64,000 bases of DNA from Pochonia chlamydosporia 170 (Eukaryota > Ascomycota > Sordariomycetes > Hypocreales > Clavicipitaceae), in assembly GCF_001653235.2 (NCBI RefSeq), contig NC_035791.1, forward strand, positions 3,844,001-3,908,000. Direction: 5' to 3'. Both the position numbers and the translations under genes were made by a program. How positions within the stretch are numbered: the stretch's first letter is position 1; every line of letters begins with the position of its first letter. The notes under the pieces are model-generated. The model was not told the DNA's origin and did not search any database. It saw only the letters and a program-made list of their open reading frames with translations. Positions 22,601-32,100 of the stretch are shown here, one piece after another.

Positions 22601-24061
22601 CTGCAAATGCAAACACGGATTCTCCGGTTGATGTGATCATGATGTCTCCGGAGCCTCTCAAAGCATCCTCGGGAGATTCCGCCGTGGAGATCCGTGCGAC
22701 ACTTGGTTCACCAGTGAGCTTTGCGGCGGCCCATCACAACGACGATGATGACGACGACGACGAGATCATGGCAGATGACTTGCAGCAAGAAGCAGCGGCA
22801 CACAATGGTTATTCTGAAGGCTCGGCAGAACGATCAATATCATCATAGAATGTGGCATTAGACTTCTGTTTTAGAAACCTGGCAAGTGCCAGCTATCGCA
22901 GCAGGCTGGTTGACGCATCAGATACCGACGAACCAGACGTATCCGGTTTGGAAGAGTTCGACGATTATGACTTCAACGATCTTGTGCGCCTACTTGCCGA
23001 AGCAAAGATTTGATTAGTCATAGTATGGCACAATTTGGCATTAGCATAGAACAATGGTTGGGATCATCCGGGATATCCTTGTAGCGGCGGATGCAGATGC
23101 ATTGGGATATATATGTGTGTACGATGGGCAGAGTTTGAAATGCATAATGAGGAAAAAGAAACAAGAAACAAATCAAGATACCAAGAGTCAGTGGTCGAGG
23201 AGCATCAGAGCAAATTGGAATTGTGTGTCAGGGGTGAAAATCGGGGGGAAAATGTCGTGATGGGAGTTTTGCAGTTACGGCCATCTCTACTCAGTGCGCC
23301 ATGCTTCGATTCGTCTCTTGAAAATTACGGGCCGCGGAAATCGGGCGCTGATATCAATACTCTTTTAGTTTCGGTCTTATACAGACCCCCTTATCAATGC
23401 GGGCAACTCGTTGACTCCGCCGTCAATTCCTCCACCACCACCTCCTCCTCCACCGCTGAATGTCCCCCCTTCCAGAGCTAGACTTCAGTTAGCAGCTCGG
23501 TTGGCAATGCACCAGAAGAACAACCAAGCAGCTCAATCATCCTCAGCGACGTTTCACCATGACGGAGACGAAGACGACGACAATACAATGGACCCCTTTA
23601 GAGATGGCGATGATGACATTGACGACGATGACGACCTAGATGTAGACGACGTACAAGACGGCGGGCGTGGATCATGGTGGAGAAGCATGGTTGGCAGGAA
23701 GAGCAGCGCTGAAAACGGTGACTCTGACGAAGCTGATGAGGATGAAGATGAATTTGGAGACTTTGCCATGGCGGAAGACGACAAGGGCGGTGACTCGAAT
23801 AGGGAGCAGTTGGTTCTCAGACCCCTGGCAGTAAACCCAGCCAAGGAGAGCAGCAGAGGTCTCAGCGGCCTATGGCCATTTGGTTCCAGAAACGACAGCA
23901 AGTCAAAACGCGAGGAAGACGCCCAAGACGCCCAAGACGAGGTTGTGGTATCCGGGGATGGGAAGCAGGCTGAGGATCATAAAGCCATTGAAGTCAAGGA
24001 GGCAGCAAGCAGGACTAGCATTGAAGAACCGGACGAGGAAGAAGTTGTCATTGGTAAATGA
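19613..24061 (+). CDS. SAPS-family regulatory subunit of Sit4/PP6 phosphatase (SAP155/SAP190/Ekc1 type)
   Basis: SAPS proteins bind the Sit4/PP6 catalytic subunit and direct it in cell-cycle and nutrient signalling. Exon 1 is 19613-20281, starting MFWRFGGYANISTIDTIL, the family hallmark. Exon 2 is 20379-21833 and exon 3 starts at 21895. Introns of 97 bp (CTGAC branch site, joining GGQGIVE to WLYSKDIIPTLL) and 61 bp (CTAAC branch site) are well supported. The SAPS helical-repeat domain covers about residues 40-620, followed by Glu/Asp- and Gly-rich tails. Exon 3 reads to a TAG at 22846-22848. A further frame from about 23369 or 23385 to 24061 encodes a poly-Pro stretch, then PPSRARLQLAARLAMHQKNN and acidic blocks. 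I judge this to be the genuine C-terminus. The connecting intron is unresolved. One workable option is 22808-23384 (weak GTTATT donor; 1,237 residues in total). Others use GTGAGT at 22552 or GTGAGC at 22714 with the acceptor at 23368. Confidence 0.85.
22849..23384 (+). other. Non-coding or alternative segment inside the SAPS gene 3' part
   Basis: This stretch lies between the in-frame TAG ending exon 3 and the best C-terminal exon. If intronic, the intron is about 580-820 bp, much longer than the others in the window (55-97 bp, one of 276 bp). The first 55 sense codons after the TAG stay open in the same frame and end LLAEAKI before TGA (23012-23014). The remainder looks non-coding. An insertion into an originally short intron would explain the length. 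I see no terminal repeats or target-site duplication. Confidence 0.4.
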
Positions 24062-26204
24062 ATCTCTTTGTGGGGTTGAGTAGTAGAACAGCTGAGGCAA
24101 TGCCAGGCCAGGTTATACATCGCATGGATGGGCGCGGAAGAAGGCTTGAAACGAGGGAGCATTTTGTGGTGGATTTTGCGATGGGAAGAATGGGGGCAAG
24201 TGTAATTGTATGATGATGGGGGTTGATTACTTCTTTGTGCAACATTTTTTTATTCTTTTTGATTAGATCCCGCGGTTTGTGTGGGTTACCATATACGGCA
24301 ATGGAGATTTGCTTATGCGTGATGTTATGTGATGTGACGGCTGATTTCTGTTCTTGGGTCTACGGTGTTGAGTTTGGGACTGCTCTACAGTCTGTGCTAA
24401 AGACTTTTGCCCATGCCCAAGTATACACTAACACAGTCCAATATGCCTTTGCACACGGCGTGATATGCCATACTTTTCCTTGTTGAATACCTTTGGCCCG
24501 CCACTCTAGTTGCTTGACACGGCGAGCCTTGTTCGATGGGAGGACAGTCAACACAGTTGCACTACACAAGGCCCGAAACCAGACGCAAGTTGTGTGACTT
24601 TGTATTGAAATGCAACTGCATAGGTATGCAGGACGTTTTGTGTACGGGCTACGATATGTTTGCCAACAAGTCGAGGCTGCGTTGGTTGGCGCTGTTGGCC
24701 GCCGTGTAGCGCCGGATCCGTCTTGAAGCGCAACGCAGAGAGATGAGAGCATTTTCACAAGTTTAGGCATTAGGGATTGTAGCTTGGCATACATAGCCTT
24801 GAGGGATATTTTGTGTTGGAGATTATACGGAAGTCATAGTTGGGTCGGCCAACAGCGTGCCAAGATGTATCGGGGGCGAAAACTGCTCTACTACGGAGTA
24901 GATGCTGCGAGAATTCTAGGCTTCGTACCGGAAATTTCTATGTCATTGCTTGGTCGGTAGACCTTTTGCGAACCAACATGTAGTTGGGTGAGTGGTCGAG
25001 CTAGTCGGCAAGAATTGATTGTCACTGTAGTATATTCTGACCTCAGAGGGAATGACGGAAACAGATTCAAGTTGACGACATATCGAATCCTTTGCCATCA
25101 TCTTGGTCGTCATAGATTAATAAATGATCCCTCATTGATGACAGGATCATTAGAGTTGACGGCTTGACGGCACTTGTCGTCATGATAATCGTTTCGCTTC
25201 CCAAGCGCGGTATAAATCTCCAAGTGGTGAGATGTTCAACCAACACCAGTTACATCATATCAGCACTAGGCTCAGCAATCTCACGTCCCAACACCAACAC
25301 CCAGTTGTAACACAAAGGAAGTGACTGCCTACTCGTTGGCTTTGGCCAAGGGAGTGCCGGGTTCTGAATCCCACAGCTCGAGCCATGGCTGCCTGGTTTC
25401 TGTGTTTCTGGAAGCAACTTTGACGAAAAATCCACTCTCTTTCCGCAGGACACCATGATGCTCCAAGTGCCTCTTTCATGTGTGTTCCATCATCAATTCA
25501 TTATTTTGATTTCCTCCGAATTGATGCTAATTTTGTCACGGCTAAAATTTGCCCGCAAATATTCCCTGTTTAGCCCACTTAGCTGGACCGGAGATGGAGC
25601 TAGTTCGCAACATAACGGGCATCTCAATCGAGTGAAGGGCCAAGATCCATCCTGCAAACAGTTGACCTCTTTGGGACAATGCAAGCCCGTTCATTATCGC
25701 AGGCGGCGGACAGCGGCGCCCGGCCTCGGGAGGATTACTCTGCGTCCAGGCAAACCAGCCAGGCAAACCGGGGGGGACCAGGCAAGATGCACCAGTTTGA
25801 CCTTGTGCGGGACAAAATAAGCCCTGCGTGTAATGGCTGCTGTAGGGATCGCCGGGGGTTCCTTCGTCCAATTGGCCCATGAGCTTGTCGATCGATGATT
25901 ATTTTTGGATGCAAAGCTGGGTGGCTGACTTGACATCACGGCTGTGCTGACCTGGGCTAGGCTTGGCTATCCCGGCATTTTGGAGAACAAGCGCAGCCAT
26001 TTGGGAAAGGACTGCGGCTTTGTGTTGTGAGGCTGCTAAGCTACTGCAGATATGTTTGCTGGTTTTCTTCAGGCACGGGGCTTTTTTTTTTTTAAATTTG
26101 GATGGATTGGCGTGGACATGGACCCTTGGTTTTGGCTGAAAGCTTGGCTTTGGGCTTTTTGGTAAATGTATTTTTGTATTTTTGTATTTTGTGCTGGGGC
26201 CGAT

Positions 26205-26228
26205 TTGGACTTGGACTTGGATTTGGAC
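26205..26228 (+). repeat. TTGGAC hexanucleotide microsatellite
   Basis: About four copies of TTGGAC, one with an A-to-T change. Because the unit is six bases, one frame encodes alternating Asp-Leu, which makes a spurious open frame. Confidence 0.7.
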
Positions 26229-27252
26229 TGTGATAGTTACATGCGGGCTTACGTGGGGATGAGAGAGTCAAGGCATGAGTGGCAGAGGAAGACTGTGCAG
26301 CCGAGACATACGGAGGATCAGACTGGACAGCGTCACATCAGGACACATGGTGCGCTGGGTCTGGTTGGTAAGAATGGGCAGAATGGTAAGAATGGCGGCT
26401 TGAGCGATCTGATCATGATTGATGATGGACCGGACCAGACGGGTAATCGACAGTTGTCATCATGGACATGGGCATGGACATGTGCGGTGGTCGAAATACA
26501 TGGCGGCGAAACCGTGTCGATCCAGAACCAGAAACTAGAAACCCAGCAATCTGCATTTGAGGGTACATACAAATGATAGACGATGCAGTTGACAGTCGAT
26601 GAAGAGGTGTCGAGCATTACTGTATTCACTCAAGTCAAGGGTCCAGCTGAGTAAACTGGGCCATCGAGAGAGACATGGGAGAGACATGGGGATGCGATGC
26701 CATGCGATGTGTGGACAAGACGACATGGGCAAGATGGGGTCCGTTTGCACCTCAAGACCTCAAGACCCCAAGTCTTACACACCAACATGGCGCATTTTAA
26801 CCAGGGTGCCATGTTAGTTCCTCCGTCTTGGTGTCTGCTCATGGAGTAATGAGCCAGGCGAGATGCATCACAGCAATGCACTGCACTGCACTGCACAGCT
26901 CGGGCCAGGCGAGGCGATTTTCATTATTCACTTGACCATGAGCATGAGCATGGTTGGGCGGATATCAGATGTGACTGGAGCAGAAAGCGATTGTCGGGTT
27001 GAATTGGTCTGAATACCAGTTTAATAGGTCCAGATGTCATGCCCAGGGTCCGTCCGTTTGTGCATGACGGTTTTGTTTCGTTTGGTTTCCCATTTCTTTT
27101 AATCCTGGTGCCGACCATATCTGAGGCTTCTTTGTTCTCAAACTTCTTTTTGTCGTCTTTTTTTTTTTACTCCGTCTGGTCTAATTTGGATTTTGATACC
27201 CTTTTGCATCCACTGCCTACTACTATTCTCGCGCAACTCGGCCGAGGAGACA

Positions 27253-27289
27253 GACACACGCACACAAATATACACACACACACACACAC
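27253..27289 (+). repeat. CA dinucleotide microsatellite near the NRPS-derived gene start
   Basis: Interrupted CA repeat, longest pure run about nine units (27272-27289). It ends some 200 bases before the start codon at 27493, within the probable promoter or 5' UTR. Confidence 0.8.
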
Positions 27290-27492
27290 GAGTCGACAGC
27301 CGCAAATAAATACGATATTAAAAGTAACAAGAGAAAGAAGAGGCAAAACTAACAAGACAAAATAAAACAAGACAAACCCCCCGCAACGGTTTCATGTTGG
27401 AGCACCCTTTGATGGCCTGTTTGTTGTTTCTTTAACTACCAGACCATTGCATTGCGTTGCGTTGCTTTGCGTTGCATTCGCCCGCCGACGCC

Positions 27493-29139
27493 ATGGATAT
27501 GCAAGGTCGAAGAGGGTCGCCGATTGATGAGGCGATGCTCGTTCAACCTCTGCTGACCACATCTCAACTTCGACTTCGCAACTCCAGCGCCGGAGTCCCA
27601 GCTTCACCTCAAGCTGCTGCACCCGTTTCACCCGTTTCACCCGCCAAAGTCGGCATTGCAAATGTCCCGGAGCTGCTGCGGCGGCAATCAGAGGTTTCTG
27701 ATTTATTCGAGGACCTGAGCACAGCCCATCGCGAGCTCGAGGGATATCTCAACCGCCCCTCAGTCGAGCTCAACTTGGTGGACAAAGCCAGAGCCAAGGC
27801 CAGAGCCAGAGTCAAGGCCCACGAAGAGGCACAAGCACAAGCACAAGCACAAGCACAACTGCACACGGCATCACACCACCAACGCCTCGTGTTGGACCAC
27901 CACTACGCCTTCGACAAAGCCGACTGCGATTACAATTTAGACGCGGCCTCGCAGTACGACGACGCCGCCTACTCTTCCTCCTCAACACCAATCTCTCCCG
28001 TCTCTCCCATCTCCGTCTCTGACGTGTCCGCCCTCGACAGCAGCTCGTCCTCACAGTCACCGTCACACTCACACTCGCCGCACTCGCAGGTCAGCAGCTA
28101 TGACGACGAGGACATGTTCGCAGCCATCGACCTCGACACCGCAACAGCCCTCATGGAGACCCAACTCTTGCCCACGAGAACAATGTCTCATGCTTCGTCC
28201 TCCTCGCCCTCACCGTCTCCCGCACCGTCATCGTCTGCCTCTCCCTCATCCGTACCCTCGGCCAGCTCAAACGCCAACAATGCTGCTGCCACCGGCTCCA
28301 GGCTGCAACCAAACAACAATAAGAATGGCGGCGTCCAACAGCAGCAGCAGCTGGAAAACCTATTATTATCGACCCTGAGAGTGGCCAAGGTATGTCTCGT
28401 GCGTCCCCGCGCGGGGCCATTCGAGGGACAATTTGTCGCACTGATCACCACCACATCCGTGCACACGCCAAACAATGAGCTCATCACCTTGGTTCCGGAA
28501 AATGAACGCGAGGTCGCCCAAAAGCAGATTCACACCCTCAAGACGGCCGTCGCAGAATGGGGCTCCGATACGCGCCGCCCCGATGTTTGGGTGTTGCTGC
28601 AGTCCATGGCTATGAATGCCCATGGTGAGCCTGACGCCAGGAAATTGCAGACCTGGGTGCAGAATATTGGCGAGGAGGTTGAGGAGAAGATTATGGCCAT
28701 GCAGATAATGAAGCATCGGAGGAGCGAGGGGAGACAACAGCAGACGAGGGAGTTTTCAACCTCAAAACAACAACACCGTAATTCTAGTTATCATCGTCAT
28801 CATCGCCATCACCACGACCAACGCCTGGATCCCTTGCGGCCTGATTCCTGCGTGCGATCGGGTCTGGAAATTGGATACAATTACAATGATGCCGTCCAGA
28901 TGGAGGAGCAGCGACCTGAGACATTGGTTCAGAACCAGGGAGAGGAGGAATACTTCCCCTTGGCGGTCATGCAGCAGCTCTTCTTTCGCTCATCTGTAAA
29001 CAGAGGTGCGGGGGAATCTGTTGCCACCGGACCGGACTACCGCTTCAGCCAGAGTATACTTTTGAAGGTCAAGGGTGATGTCCCGTTAGGCGATATTGAG
29101 GCCGCCGTCAGCGTTTTGGTGTCTCGGCAATTATGCTGA
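27493..29139 (+). CDS. NRPS-derived protein, N-terminal part: low-complexity region, adenylation C-subdomain remnant, start of E domain
   Basis: The start ATG at 27493 lies in a textbook context (GACGCCATGG). Residues 1-285 are disordered, with SPVSP repeats, an AQAQAQ run, Ser-rich tracts and Asn/Gln tracts. Residues about 290-405 resemble only the C-terminal subdomain of an adenylation domain: VAKVCLVRP, FVALIT, then PDVWVLLQSMAMNAHGEPDARKL. The usual A10 motif NGKxDR reads HGEPDAR, so the catalytic lysine is glutamate. A His-rich stretch (about 28790-28820) replaces the carrier domain expected next. From about residue 485 comes the start of an epimerisation/condensation fold, with YFPLAVMQQLFF and FSQSILLKV. 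The frame runs to TGA at 29139, but homology crosses to another frame at 29128-29132, so this and the next entry are one gene with a one-base frameshift. Confidence 0.8.
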   Translation: MDMQGRRGSPIDEAMLVQPLLTTSQLRLRNSSAGVPASPQAAAPVSPVSPAKVGIANVPELLRRQSEVSDLFEDLSTAHRELEGYLNRPSVELNLVDKARAKARARVKAHEEAQAQAQAQAQLHTASHHQRLVLDHHYAFDKADCDYNLDAASQYDDAAYSSSSTPISPVSPISVSDVSALDSSSSSQSPSHSHSPHSQVSSYDDEDMFAAIDLDTATALMETQLLPTRTMSHASSSSPSPSPAPSSSASPSSVPSASSNANNAAATGSRLQPNNNKNGGVQQQQQLENLLLSTLRVAKVCLVRPRAGPFEGQFVALITTTSVHTPNNELITLVPENEREVAQKQIHTLKTAVAEWGSDTRRPDVWVLLQSMAMNAHGEPDARKLQTWVQNIGEEVEEKIMAMQIMKHRRSEGRQQQTREFSTSKQQHRNSSYHRHHRHHHDQRLDPLRPDSCVRSGLEIGYNYNDAVQMEEQRPETLVQNQGEEEYFPLAVMQQLFFRSSVNRGAGESVATGPDYRFSQSILLKVKGDVPLGDIEAAVSVLVSRQLC

Positions 29140-32100
29140 GAGCTCGATTCAGATTGACCAACCAAGGATGGGCGCAGGTCATTGCGCCAGAATCAAATCG
29201 CGCCTACAGATTCGAGCACATTTTCGTAAACAGCGACGACGATTTACTGGCAGTCATTGACCAAGCCCAACAATCCTTGAATATTTTCAAGGGTCCTGTC
29301 TTTGCAGTCAAGCACATTAGAACTACAAAGAACAAGCAGCTGCTTTACCTTGCAGCTCACCACTTGGTAGTTGACTTGATTTCGTGGAAAATCTTGATGC
29401 ATGACTTGGACGAGTTGCTTCGAGAGGGAACACTTGTTTCTGAGCCTTCAATGCCATTTACCTACTGGACCGACTATCAAAGCTACGAAAATAGCCAACG
29501 ATTAATTGAGCCTAACCCTCCTTTTGACATTGCCGCGGCGGACCTCGGATACTGGGGACTGGAAGGCCACTCCAACTTGTATGGTGATACCACGCACCTA
29601 ACCTTTGCGTTGCCTCGCGATGTGGCCTCTACTCTGAGAAAGACCTGCAACAATATCTTTCGAACGGAGTCTGCAGATGTATTTCTTGCTGCCTTGCTGC
29701 ATTCTTTCCAGAGCACATTCTCTGACCGCCCAATCCCCACGGTCTGGAAGCAGGAGCATGGCCGCGATGCCCGAAACAGCGACTTCAATGTCGCCGAGAC
29801 GGTTGGATGGTTTACCGCGCTCTGCCCAATCAATGTTCCTGTTCAACCCGGCTCAGACTTGATTCATCTGATCAAACTGCTCAAAGATGCCCGCAAAGCT
29901 GTACCGCAAAGCGCAACGCCATTTTTCCAGTCCAAATTTACAGCCGACGACACCGCCGGTACTTCGCTGCCCGTGGAAATCATGTTCAATTGCGTCGAGA
30001 CCCTCAACCAACTTCAGAGGGAAAACGGCATTTTGGAACCTGTTGCCGCTCCTGATCGTGAAGTCCGTTCATTGTCCTCCGATGTTGGGCCCGCGGTTGG
30101 TCGCATAGCCCTGTTTGAGGTGTCTGTTGGCGTCGATGACTACGGCGCCAGAGTAGAGTTTTCTTTCAATGTGAACTCGAGGCATCAGGACCGCATTACC
30201 CAGTGGATGCACAACTTTGAGCTTTCCATCTTGGATGCCATCTCATGCCTGAGTGCGATGAAGCCCGAATTGACGCTTTCCGATGTTCCTCTGTTGGAAA
30301 CATCCTATGAAGGACTGACCAAGCTGATGTCAAAGCGGCTCGTCGATGTTGGCATCACCGGGGTAGATAACATCGAGACCATCTGTCCCGTTGACCCCAT
30401 TCAACAAGAGATTCTGATTGCCCAAAGTTGCGATCCCAATTGCTTCCACCTTAGTCGCACATACGAGCTCGCCACTGTGGATGGATCAGAGGTTTGTCGA
30501 GACACGCTCTGTGCTGCCTGGCAGACTCTTACCGCCACCCATAGTGTCTTGCGAAGCATTTTCATTGATAGTGTTTCGGAAAAGGGCCTGTTTGATCGAG
30601 TTGTTTTGAAGAAAGTCTCGCCTGATATGCTGTTTATGGACTCGAGTGATCCCATGGAAACCCTTTCATCGCTGCCACCGATGAAGTCGTCCAAGTCGTT
30701 GCCAAGACATAGGCTTTCGGTAAGCCGCTCACGCAACACGGCGTATCTGAGAGTCGATTGCAGCCAGGCTCTGTGCGATTTAACAGCCATTCACAACCTG
30801 ATTGTTCAGCTCCGGGAGCTCTACATGGGCCGAAGATTGACCATCGCCGAACCTTTACCCCCTCGACATAACCGCCACATCGCTTCCCTCGATGCTCCCC
30901 GAAGTGTCGAGGTTTGGAGATCGCATCTCAATGGTGCTACGCCATGCACGTTTCCCAACCTCGCTATCCAAAAGCAAGGACGTCTTGAAACTCGGGGCAT
31001 CGGTCTCGACATCAGCCGCCCCCAGCTGTCGCAGTTCTGCGCAGAGAGCCAGTTGGACTTGTCTACCGTCATTCAATTGGCCTGGGCATTTGTCCTGCGA
31101 ACATATGTTGGCGAGGACCGCGTTATTTTCGGATACTCACATGCCGGCAGAGATGAAATTCTCATGCCTAACATGAAGCGCTATGTCGGCAGCTTGGCAA
31201 CATTTGTGCCATGCTTGGTTGACTTTTCACCCATGTCGAGCATACTTGACATCTTGTGGCAGTTGGAGAGAATGGTCAAGGATTCTCGAACGACTGATGT
31301 TCCGACCTTGGCTGAGATCGAGCACTCGCTTGGTATTCAGGGACAGAGTCTCTTCAACACCTGTGTTACCTGCCAGGACGTTGACGACACCATTTTGAGC
31401 GATTCTGACTCGGACAGCGGCGTCTGGGAGCCCGTTTTACTTGCTAATACCATCGACGGGAATTGCGATGTCTCTCTTTGCGTCACCCTCCGCGACGACC
31501 GCATTCAAGCGGATGTCAGCTACACCTGCTTGTCCTCTAATCAGCTTCACAATGTGATGAACACGTTCCAGCGTGCTCTGCAAATCATTATCAGCACTCC
31601 CGCGCAGCTATGCTCACAAGTCGACCTTTTCACGGAGCACGACCACCAGCAAATTATGCACCCTGACTGGGAAGAGGAGCAAACTGACACAAAAATCTCC
31701 ACCTGCCTGCACCAGCTCATCCTTAGACAGTGCAGAGCCCGTCCCAATTTCCCGGCTATTTATGCCTGGGATGGCGAGCTGTCGTACCAGCAAGTCCAGG
31801 CCAGCGTCACCGCGCTCGCAACTTACCTCACCAATATTGGTGTCGGCCCTGGTGTTCTCGTGCCCATTGTTTTGGAAAAGAGCCGGTGGTCCCCAATTAT
31901 CATGCTTGCCGTGATGCAAGCTGGGGGCTGCTTTGTTTGCCTTGATGCTCAGGACATGCTCATGGTTGAAGCTATGATCAACCAGCTTGAGCCTCAGCTT
32001 GTGGTTGTTACCGAGGGAGCCTACAAGCATGTCAGCCAATTTATCCGATATTGTGTCAAGGTTAACGAGACCTTCCTCACGTCTCTGCCACCGCAAGTTT

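Larger units (their letters stand above)
24062..27492. other. Intergenic: long upstream region of the NRPS-derived gene
   Basis: About 3.4 kb with no supportable gene. It includes one TACGGAGTA (24892-24900) and short tandem repeats: TTGGAC units (about 26205-26228), TGCAC units (26877-26896) and a CA repeat (27253-27289). The final 250 bases, with CA repeats and T-rich tracts, probably form the core promoter and leader of the gene starting at 27493. Confidence 0.6.

Noticed and set aside
27457..27492. Upstream TTG as start of the NRPS-derived protein
   Set aside because: The ATG at 27493 has a near-ideal context, and TTG starts are not expected in fungal nuclear genes.
29125..29139. Programmed ribosomal frameshifting at the frame change
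   Set aside because: No slippery heptamer of the X XXY YYZ type is present and no obvious downstream hairpin; an indel is simpler.
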